Below are positions 49,501-58,178 of a stretch of 64,000 nt of DNA, in pieces. The number at the start of each line of letters is the position of its first letter. Position 1 is the first letter of the stretch. Origin of the DNA: Branchiostoma lanceolatum (lineage: Eukaryota; Chordata; Leptocardii; Amphioxiformes; Branchiostomatidae). The stretch spans positions 27,041,925 to 27,105,924 of the forward strand of contig NC_089725.1 of the NCBI RefSeq assembly GCF_035083965.1, in the 5' to 3' direction. A program made the translations under genes and the position numbers. The notes under the pieces were generated by a model that was given only the letters and a program-made list of their open reading frames with translations, made no database searches and was not told the DNA's origin.

Positions 49501-52500
49501 TATGACATGTGTGACCAAGGACATACAAGCTAAACATATCAGAACAAGGAAGACATTCTTGCCTTCAATGTGCATTCCAACTGCAACAGAAGGTAATCTG
49601 GATAGTGCTTTTGGAACATTGGAACTGCCCTGTCTCTCATTTAAATGTACAAATTGCTGTGGCTAGTCTTGACGATTTGATATTCATGGGTGTTTTTATG
49701 ACGAAGTCGTCTTAAAAAGATAGTTTGGCACCTTATATGCGGATTTGTCGATACTTGATTTGTCGGAAGGCCTTGGTAGCTGGATTCACCAGTGAACCGG
49801 TCATTCTCTGAACTGAATTGTTACGATCTCGGCTGCCTTTTACATTTTGCATGTCTCCTCAGGCAACAGCTGTTTTTTAGGGCTTTTTAGGCCAAAACCC
49901 ATAAGTAATGTTGTGGTGCATTTTTCGTGAAACATAATACTAGTAGGCGTTGTGGGAAAATGAAGAAAGTATCGATGGTGCCCGTAATTTGGCTCATATC
50001 AAATCGTAAAGGCTGGCCACAGCAATTTGTACATTTTAATGAGAACAACTCTAAAATGAGTGAAGGAGCAAGACTTAGATCTATCTGCAAAAAGTTTAGA
50101 TTGCACTTCTTTCACTGTTGCTAGTGTTAGCTTCTTGCAAAATGTGCTGTTTTTGAATGTTTGAAAATGTCCTTTAATTGAAAAAGAAAATTTTTATTTC
50201 TGCATCTTACACCAGATAAACTTGGTAGGATTGGACACAAGTGTTGTACTCAAGTTGTAGGATGACTGGATATGGAGTTAATGATCACCCAAGTCTTGAA
50301 ATTTTTCTTGCAATTTCTTTTTATGAGCCTTTATGATACACAATTCATCACATGGAATGTTATGAAATGAGCTTTTATCATTATGAGGGTTCCGAATAAC
50401 ACCATCAGTCTTATCTTATCGCATTGATCTTGTCGTGAGTTCCTTGATTCACATGCTCAGAATTCATGGAGATGGAAGACCTTCTGGGAGACTTTGACAC
50501 ACCTGCTGTCATGGACTGTAAGATGGGAGTCAGGTATGCCTACTAGTTTACTGTGCTGTCTCTACGATGTGTTACCCTGAATGGCGGTTATACCGGCTAT
50601 ATAGATACAGATACTGTACTGTCTGTACTGTTCCCTTTGTAGCCAAAATATGAACAAATCGATACATAATCTACCTGTGTGACCTCAACCATGGCCCTGC
50701 TAATAATTGTAAACATACATCTACTGCATATTCTCCAATGAATGGATCCTTGCTGTGTAGATCTTCTTTATATATCTACTGTACAACTATTGTTCACACC
50801 CAGATATGATATGAATCGCAAGATGACAGGACAGGATGAATTAGAAGATGAAAGGATTGCGCTCACTCAATATACTGTTGATTAATTTCAGCAGTATGGC
50901 TTCATGATTATGACAAGGCCTTATTTAATTTGTTATTTCAGACCCTTGTAGTGCCTAGTGGTACATAGGGTAGCAAGTTTCCTTTCTGTTTTAGTAGCAG
51001 GGTATATGAGGGGTTGCTAGCCTTCCCGTTTGACATGCTTGGGGCACCTCCGCTAACATTGTACTCAAATTTTATTTTACACCCCTTTCGCAAGACGCAT
51101 GCAGCCCCAAGATGTCCTGACGCAGGGGTCTCCCAGTTACCAACTAATTGGAACCAGTAGATCAACTGTAAGGCTGCTACCAGTTTAGCTATAGGAACAT
51201 CCCCCCTTATTTTATTAACCATACTTAATATTTTCCCTTTGCCGTCAGGACGTACCTAGAAGATGAACTAGTCAAGGCCAGAAGCAACCCCAAGCTGAGA
51301 AAGGACATGTACCAGAAGATGATCGAGATCGACCCCACGGAACCGACGAAGGAGGAGAACGCAGCCAAGGCCGTCACCAAACCTCGCTACATGGTGTGGA
51401 GGGAGAGCATCAGCTCCACGTCTACACAGGGCTTCAGGATAGAAGGCATCAAGGTTAGCAACAATGCCTCATAATAGTAGAGCCTTGACTACGAAAGCGA
51501 GTTGTAGCAAACTGCATTACCCTATCAGCTATTGAAAAAGCATTATGCTTTACCTCAAGCATTACGCTTTGAGTTTGATTGAAGATAACCTGGGATCCAG
51601 TCTGAATCGTCGTTAGGCCGGTGTCACCGGGTGGTAAAGATAGCTCGGCGGGGAAAGCGCCTGATTCCCTGTAGAGTGCCCGGCCTAATGACGATTTAGA
51701 CTGGATTCCAGGTTAGACTGAAGAGAAAAGGAAGATGAACTGTTAATGTGGTCATTCAGGAATCTGGATTTTTGTACAGAATTATTTTAAAAGTCACAAC
51801 TGGTTAAGAACACATTGGGTCACCTATGGCTAAGATTTAGATTTGAGAATGACTTTACTCCCCGGGCAATCTGAGATGCAAGTACATGTATTTGCTTACC
51901 ATGACTGGACAATATTATCTAGATGCCTTGTCCAATAAAAAAAGGAAGATCAAGAGCACTGCCCGATGTAGCACTTAAGATTTTACGCGTCTCATGATTG
52001 TTGTTGTCATCATTCACAGAAGTCAGATGGTCAGTCGAGCAGAGATTACAAGATGACCAAAACAAAAGACCAAGTGGCAGAGGCCTTCAAGTTTTTCACC
52101 GATGGTAACCAGTCATTACAGGTAACATGACTTGACTTTGTCTTGATTCAAAAATAGCTATGATCCACCTTTCCACTAGAGCGCTGAGCAATTGAACATT
52201 TGACAGGTCCCTCAATGAATTAGATACATAAAGACATAAAGAAGGAATCTTTTTACGTTTTGTTGTCTTTTGAAATCATACTTTTACATCGTGCAAGCAG
52301 ATGATTTCAGACATGATATTCATCTCACCTGTGTAAGATTAAGCTGGGCATTCTGACATGTTAGAGTAGTTCTAGATGTTTTTAGATGTAAGGCAGTTGG
52401 CTCATCAGGGCTCGAAATACGTAGTGGGTGCATGTGCACCTGTGTGCACCCAAAATTGGAACTGTGCGCCTAATTTTTGACTGTGGGTGCACAGTAGGCT

Positions 52501-55068
52501 ATTGGGTAAAGGTACAATTGTACACAAGTTTTCAAAAAATACTCTTAAAATGTAAGTATCAGAAAAAGCATTAAAACCTTTTGTTGTATTCTATTTGATG
52601 TATTACTATTACTCGTTTGAAATATTGAAGTTTAAGCTATAGAATTACAGATTGAGGCAGTAGTGTTAAACTTTTAAATTATGATATTATGTTAAGCTGA
52701 CATTCAATTCATTTTATGTGGTGCACCCAAAATTCTTTCTGTGCACCTAATTCTTTTTAGTTGGGTGCACCAGTGCACCTATTTCTAAAAATGAATTTCG
52801 AGCCCTGCTCATGCTGGGAGAATTTTAATGTCCAAGCAGATGTTTGGCCAAACAATGAGTGGGTGGACAAAAATTTAAAGCCGGAGACAGCCCTGGATCA
52901 GACTGTTATGATTTTGCCCCCAAAGATCTGATTGGAGATCAGGAGAATTTCCTTCCATTTAAGTATTTTACGATCATGGAAAGTAACTTATTTTCATAGG
53001 TTAGATGTGACAGGTCATTCAGTGTGATATAACCAGCTGCTGTCGCAATGTGTGCCTGCAAAGCTGGCCTGTTACGCCAAATGGCAGTTATGCTGACTAT
53101 ATAGATACAGATACAGATTACTTGGACAAACAAACACTTCCCCATTAAGCTAATATCTGCACAGGTCCTTGAAAACAAAATAGAAACAAACACATAAACA
53201 TATTGACCAGGAATTAAAGGATATTGCCACAATTTGCCCACAAAGGAGGATAAAGTCTCTTTGTATCATAAACAGGGCAATCTATTGTTGGGTGGATCAT
53301 TTGTGCATACAACAAATCCTTTTCCGTCATCTGATAGTTTGTCTTATGACAAAAATGATAAATTCAAAAATGGATAAGATCTGCATGTCTTCTGCATTTG
53401 AGTTGCAAAGCTCATGTTTAGCCCATTGTTTATAGGGAGAAAAACATTTTATGGAGAAACTATAGTCTTCCGTCTTTTTGTGTGTGGTATATTTACTGAT
53501 TATTGTATTGAGAATATTGCACCAACTTGGAAGATATGTGTAGTCTAATGTGGTCACCCCCATATTTGTACCTCACAGAAAAAGTATGTCCAGAAGTTGA
53601 TGGCACTGAGAGCAACGCTGGAGAATTCTACATTCTTCCAAACACATGAGGTAAGAGTTTGCTGCACCTTCCCCTTTTAGTTGGGATTCTAAACATACAA
53701 ACAGAACATACGAGGTGATCGTTTTTGCAGTTGCAATGCAAATTGTACTTTGATACCACAGTTTTGTCAAGAGATGATTTGTAGCTGACAAGCTGCTATT
53801 GACACAACTTTATGCACAACCTTTTATTGCTGTTATGGGCTGACATGGGTCATAGCTTTGTGCGATGCCTGGGGCTGTAACACTAACATGTTACATTTAA
53901 ATATGTGAGAGTTGTGGCAGGTAGTGTTGTATAAGATCCTTCCTATCAAAATTGAGGACAACGACAAGATTGTAACAAGAAAGAAAGAAAGTGAACTGTT
54001 GAGCCGTCCATTCAGGTGGTAAATAATAAGATGATTATCAAGAGGAGTGACAAAAAGTGAACAAACAAAGAATGTCGTAAAACTGGGCAGAGCCTCAAAG
54101 TCCACCACTACCTGGTGATAAAATATTAAATCAATACTGCAGTTTTGTAGGGCTTTGAAATAACAGGCATAAAAACAAACCTTTTGGACCCAGGTGGAAG
54201 GTATTGAAACTGGGGAATATTTTACTTCGGTGAAGGTCGGGGCTAGTTGAGATATACCACTACCTTTGCGGCACTTACATCTCACCTACTGGTCGGACCA
54301 AACTTTGAACATCAAAATGTTTATTTGGATTGGGAAATTTGAAGAAAAAATTGTATGCAGTTTGATAAACCAAACAATGATTTGCTGTTAGATAACAAGG
54401 TTGTTTATTCACAACCAAGACATTTCAGTGACCGTCTGTCACCTTCCTCAGGGCAGTTGTTATCTAGTCGTTATCCAACCTGACAAAAGAATTTTAAAAT
54501 ACTGCATGTCAAACACGGTGGAAGAAGAAATACATTTTATTTCAAATTGCCCCTTATACGATCACGAAAGAAAGGAGCCGTTTAATTCCATCCTAATTTC
54601 TCCATGTTTACAGACAAAAATGGACAAACCCACACATTACAGATCATTCGTCTTCCACTGTCTTGGAAAAAGAAGTAGAACCCAATTAAGTTAGAATTTA
54701 GTGTCAGTATTTAGACACATGCTATGTTGTTACCCATTGTCTGTCTGTCCTTCCGTGTTACATGTACTTGCAATTAGCCTACGGGCAAGAACTTAAAACT
54801 TTCATTATTCACGAATGATTTGCTGTTGTTTCAGATAATCGGCAGCTCGCTGTTGTTTGTCCACGACAAGGAAGGGAGCCACGTGGGGGTGTCTCTGATA
54901 GATTTTGGGAAGACGATGTCGTTACCCGAGGGACAGATGCTGGACCACCGGCTCCCGTGGAAGGAGGGGAACAGGGAGGACGGGTACCTGTACGGACTGG
55001 ACAACATGATAGCTGTGTTCAACACTCTGGCAGAATGTGACGATCAAGATCTCACAGAAGAGTTCTAG
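34594..55068 (+). CDS. ITPKB: Inositol-1,4,5-trisphosphate 3-kinase (ITPKA/B/C family)
   Basis: Eight coding exons: 34594-35526, 48191-48293, 49129-49269, 50461-50533, 51249-51453, 52020-52121, 53579-53650 and 54835-55068 (TAG), 620 residues, all phases consistent. Exon 1 (residues 1-311) is a Ser/Asp/Asn-rich, probably disordered region. Residues from 312 ([20 protein letters not shown]) match the calmodulin-binding segment preceding the vertebrate catalytic domain. Catalytic marks: PAVMDCKMG (PxxxDxKxG, 407-415), [22 protein letters not shown] (546-551) and IDFGKT (Asp 566). It phosphorylates IP3 to IP4, shaping calcium signals. Start choice: ATG 34594 has A at -3 and G at +4; an in-frame ATG at 34531 would add 21 residues. 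The symbol is by family only; this gene should precede the A/B/C split. Intron 1 could hide alternative first exons. Confidence 0.95.
38717..38730 (+). repeat. Poly-C tract
   Basis: About 14 consecutive C residues within intron 1 of the IP3 kinase gene. Its length may be unreliable in assembly. Confidence 0.8.
40965..41030 (+). repeat. Repeat shared with 57958-58015
   Basis: CGATGGTTTTATGTTCACAC, TTTTTGGCAGTGAGGTCTC and AACTCATCA match TGATGGTTTTATGGTCACAT, TTTTTGGCAGTTAGCTCTC and AACTCATCA. A dispersed repeat of unknown family. Confidence 0.5.
41975..42362 (+). repeat. Three degenerate tandem copies of a 125-143 bp unit
   Basis: Each copy holds GAACCTTTTCTC (41999, 42142) or GAACATTTTCTC (42267), a CCCCTTT-type stretch, AGTGAACAAAGTGTT-like text and AAGGTAGGGCCAATTAT or a close relative. 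In intron 1 of the IP3 kinase gene. Confidence 0.7.
42720..42905 (+). repeat. Two tandem copies of a roughly 95-bp unit
   Basis: Both copies contain GCTGCTACAGTTGATTATGG or its close variant, AAAGCCAAGTC, TCGGCTTCAATTTTGC and CATGATGCA. A third, broken copy flanks the MITE at 43214 (CAAGTCGACTTGAGTTAGTC, TTTTTGCATCATGAA). Confidence 0.65.
43064..43147. mobile_element. TAGCCTGG-family foldback, right end eroded
   Basis: TAGCCTGGATGCCAGACCCC pairs with GGGGTTTTGGCATTCA across a loop containing ATCTATCGTTG. It is closely related to the element at 48540. The terminal CCAGGCTA is missing at the right. Confidence 0.65.
43214..43315. mobile_element. 102-bp foldback with 8-bp duplication (TAATCTCCAAG subfamily)
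   Basis: TAATCTTCAAGCAGATATAT and its complement ATATATCTGCATGGAGATTA enclose a stem of GGCAAGGCAGTAT and GGGCCAAC arms. Perfect ACCAAGTC duplications lie at 43206-43213 and 43316-43323. It is inserted in a copy of the local tandem repeat. Confidence 0.87.
43792..44003. mobile_element. MITE-like element with short terminal repeats
   Basis: TACTGTAAATCACTTTAAT at the left faces AAGAATTACAGTA at the right, giving a terminal repeat of about 10 bp. Internal TTAGCTG/CAGCTAAAATT arms also pair. No secure target duplication. Confidence 0.45.
46408..46515 (+). mobile_element. 3'-end fragment of the LINE family at 18983
   Basis: CCAGCTGCTGCCATGCGGTG, AAGCTGGTATGTTATGC and GGCAGTTATACTGGCTATA match the 3' UTR of the antisense LINE, ending near an AGATACA tail. 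Extreme 5' truncation leaves only about 100 bp. Confidence 0.75.
46981..47010. mobile_element. 30-bp CAAGGAGG miniature hairpin with 8-bp duplication
   Basis: CAAGGAGGTTTA pairs with TAAACCTCCTT. Exact direct repeats GCTTCTTC flank it at 46973-46980 and 47011-47018. In intron 1 of the IP3 kinase gene. Confidence 0.65.
48540..48619. mobile_element. 80-bp TAGCCTGG-family foldback with 9-bp duplication
   Basis: TAGCCTGGATGCCAGATCCC faces GGGGGTCTGGCGTCCAGGCTA. The duplications AAATTTGGA (48531-48539) and ACTTTTGGA (48620-48628) agree at 7 of 9 positions. It lies in intron 2 of the IP3 kinase gene. Confidence 0.85.
50570..50626 (+). mobile_element. Short 3'-end fragment of the same LINE family
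   Basis: TGTTACCCTGAATGGCGGTT followed by ATACCGGCTATATAGATACAG is the extreme 3' end of the LINE at 18983. Confidence 0.7.
51586..51715. mobile_element. 130-bp TAnCCTGG-family foldback with 9-bp duplication
   Basis: TAACCTGGGATCCAGTCTGA faces TAGACTGGATTCCAGGTTA, with further pairing of TCGTTAGGCCGG and CCGGCCTAATGA. The duplications GATTGAAGA (51577-51585) and GACTGAAGA (51716-51724) differ at one base. In intron 5 of the IP3 kinase gene. Confidence 0.87.
52406..52807. mobile_element. hAT-like MITE with CAGGGCTCGAAAT ends
   Basis: The 13-bp terminal repeat is perfect at both ends and has the CAGGG start typical of hAT elements. Flanking CTCAT repeats (52401-52405, 52808-52812) suggest a 5-bp duplication, shorter than the usual 8. 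GTGCACC-rich sub-terminal blocks pair near both ends. 402 bp, non-coding, in intron 6 of the IP3 kinase gene. Confidence 0.8.
52999..53118 (+). mobile_element. 3'-end fragment of the same LINE family
   Basis: CAGTGTGATATAACCAGCTG, TGTGTGCCTGCAAAGCTGG and GGCAGTTATGCTGACTATA, then (ATACAG)2, match the LINE 3' UTR at 18983-19090. Confidence 0.8.
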
Positions 55069-56485
55069 CAAGCAGAGGACGGTTACTTTCACAGGGATTC
55101 TACCATAGCCAGAGACAGCCTCATGTGCACAATGGAAAGGACATGTTTGTGACAGAGGGCTACATGTACAGTGAATTGCTACAACTTGCTGATGGACAGT
55201 TTTCAGCAGGAGTTTTGCATCCATTGGGTATTTTTACAGCTTTTTCTACAGGTTGCTATTATACAGACAAAATGGTGTGACCACATTCGTATAAATGGAA
55301 GAATCTTGAACTGCCAATACTTAACTATTTCCTTGGGTATCTGCCGTTGCAGAAGGGGGTAATTGTCAGGAAGTGGGGATGATATTGAAATATTTCAGTT
55401 ACCTGGACTACTGCTATGACTCTAAATGATAACCCACCTGATGCATTGTACTTTCATGTTCCTGGCTGCGGCTATCCTAGTGTGTGTATAGTTGAAGCAT
55501 AGGGAGCTGGCTCCTTTGCTGGCTAACTTTCCCCCTTTCATTCGAGGTTCTCTGCCAGATGTGTGGAAATAATTTACTGGGATTTGATAGCCCTGTATTA
55601 CCTGGACGTTAGATTAACTGTCAGCTTTACAAAGGTAATGATAAGTAAATATGAGTTTCATTCTGTATCTGTACATAAATGTATCTTTCGCTGATTACTG
55701 ATAGCCTTTAATATGTTAATATATATATCTTGATTATCGCTCTGGAAAATGCAAGGGGCAATTATTATACATTATAAATGCATTATGATATTCTAGGCTC
55801 GAAAATTTACCCAAGGAAAATTGTAGACTACTGCCGGTATTGAATCCAGAAAGGAAGAAATGACATGGCATCTACTTAAACCACCACCATATGTTTTTTT
55901 GATGATAGTGATGTCGATGGTTTTTGTAGGGTTAACTTGTAACTTGGTTGTGCTTTTGTTAATATAAAACTGTCTAGAATCATCTTACCCGGTACTGTAA
56001 AAAGTGTAAAAACATGACAATAGTGTTGTATTCAGTAGCATTTTCGTAAGTCAGTTCGAGTTACATTTCTCATATAAAGGAGTACAACATGGTGATAGTA
56101 GGCCATGTTATCGAAGCCATAAGCTCTGTAAGTTGAAAAACTGAGACTAGAAATGCTTTGCAATAACTCCACGCCTGTGCACTTGTAATGAGTGTCTTCA
56201 GTTTCTGCCAGCTGTCTTTAGATCTGATTTTTTTTAAAGCTGTGTACCTTTTCTCCCTCTCTCAGTCATGAAAGCCTTTGTTGTCTTGCTATTAAGAGCA
56301 AGCATCTTGTAATCTGCAGAGTGACAGGATACTATGAGTTGATTCATCTCCCATTAGCTTTTAATGGAAGCACCTGCTCTAAATGCCAGCAAGGCTGGAA
56401 GGAAATTGGCAAATGTAACATCTAAGGCTGGGTGGATTAGTGGGGATTGGTACCTTAGGCACATTTATACCACAAGTTAAGTTCC

Positions 56486-56723
56486 AAAGAAAGTTCACCT
56501 GTGACAGTAATTGACATTGGATTTTATATGCTCTTTCCGAACACAAAGTAAAGTACTTAGAAACAAGCTTCTGATCATTCCTCTGAATTGATTGAAAGGT
56601 TGTTGCAAGGAGGTTTAATCAAACCTCCTTGGTTGTTGTGAAGCGCTTTACTTTATTTGTGTTCGGAAAGAGTGTATAAAATCTTTATAATGTCTATTAC
56701 TGTCACAGATGACCTTTCTTTCA
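56486..56723. mobile_element. Long-armed foldback with a nested hairpin
   Basis: The left arm runs AAAGAAAGTTCACCTGTGAC, TAATTGACATTGG, GATTTTATATGC and CTCTTTCCGAACACAAAGTA. The right arm carries the complements of all four blocks. Arms are about 90-100 bp. The loop holds the CAAGGAGG hairpin at 56606. A partial copy of the right-arm text (TATAAAATCTTTATAA) follows near 56778. Confidence 0.8.
56606..56630. mobile_element. 25-bp CAAGGAGG miniature hairpin with 8-bp duplication
   Basis: CAAGGAGGTTT and AAACCTCCTT are joined by AATC. Exact direct repeats GGTTGTTG lie at 56598-56605 and 56631-56638. It sits inside the loop of the 56486-56723 foldback. Confidence 0.7.
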
Positions 56724-57545
56724 AACTTTTAGTTGTCAAGAGCTTAAGTTAACAATCTCCATTGTACAGAAAAAGGGTATAAAATCTTTATAACGTCATT
56801 ACTAAAGGTTGTTAAACATTAGGCCATTTCTCCATTAGTCTACAATTATCAGGTACCTAATACAGTCCCCTTCGTACAAAGTTCCTAAAACATTTTCCAC
56901 AAGTAAAGACAGATGTGCAATTAAAGGCTTATGAATCATAATTATACACCTGCGTTCCATATACTGCTGCTGTTATCCTTATGATTTCTTCTTCAGTAGA
57001 TACATGTCATGTACTGTTTATTTTGCACATTCCTCTTTATTATTTTGTGCGTTTTGTTCCTAGTTGTATTTCCTGTGGGCAGTGCCTCAATCTAGCATTC
57101 CATTTCATTTCCCATATGTACATATTAAGCATCATGTATGGCACTATCCATATTACAAGGAGTATTAAAACTTCAGGTGTAAAACGGCTGTTTGTCTCCA
57201 TTATTTATGACAAATCTATTATTTTAATTCCAGTGAGCTGCGTAGTTAAATGTGGACTTGAGAATTTCAATATACCGTGCATATTTATGTTATACATAAA
57301 CATGATTATGAGTCTTTTTTTATGACCCTGTCAAGTTTGATCATATATTTACCATCTTTTGAACAAAAGCAGTCCAGGGAGAACCATAGCAACACATTTA
57401 CATCAAATCTACATTGAGGTAGATAGAGGTTATCAATCCATCATGGCACATATGATATTTGTCTATATCAAAATGACAAATAATAATTACGCTGTACACA
57501 TACTAGTAATACATACAGCAACTTGAAATAAATGAACTTCAGTCC

Positions 57546-58178
57546 ACTTTCTTGTTTGAATCTGTGCTTCTGCAACACTCGTATCAAAGGCCAAGCATAA
57601 CAAGTGGTCTAACCTCAGGTCACAAGGCATACCAAGAAGGTGGTGGTGGCAGGAGCTCATCTTAAGTCAGACACTTTACCCATTTGTCAGCCAGCTGCCA
57701 CCAGACCTTCTTGATAGCATACCAAATCTTTCTCTCTTAAGATCGATATCTAAGATATGTCTTCATTAGGAAAATGGTGCCAAGTCCTCTGCAGTTAGCT
57801 TGAGAAGTGAAACATCTAGGTGACGTAGACATGTTCTTGACAACAACAGTGGCGTACGTGACTGAAGCCTCGTGAAGCCTAACAGCCTAGCTATGGTTAC
57901 AGTAAGTCAGGCAAGACTTCAGATTCTAGACCTGCTGTCATTCATGCATGAAATAGTTGTGATGGTTTTATGGTCACATTTTTTTGGCAGTTAGCTCTCA
58001 GCGTGAACTCATCAGTCTGCTAACAGTCTGCCCTGTATGGCATTGTATTACTATGGTTATTTCAACCACAGACTTAAAACACCACTTACGCCTTCTTTCC
58101 CCTCCTGCTTTAAAATGAAGTCTGCAACTTTAAGTAGCTTGGAGAAAAAGTTTTATGTGAGCAAAAGTCTACTTTTCT
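57546..58178. other. Tail-to-tail spacer between the IP3 kinase and propeller genes
   Basis: It contains the dispersed repeat at 57958-58015 (also at 40965) and, presumably, the minus-strand 3' UTR. No clear polyadenylation signal was identified. Confidence 0.45.

Larger units (their letters stand above)
55069..57545 (+). other. Probable 3' UTR and downstream DNA of the IP3 kinase gene
   Basis: No further coding exon is visible after the TAG. Candidate polyadenylation signals are ATTAAA near 56922 and 57165 and AATAAA at about 57527. A large foldback with a nested hairpin occupies 56486-56723. True transcript end is unknown. Confidence 0.45.

Noticed and set aside
53833-54285. 150-codon minus-strand frame
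   Set aside because: Hydrophobic, AT-rich intron sequence with no homology.
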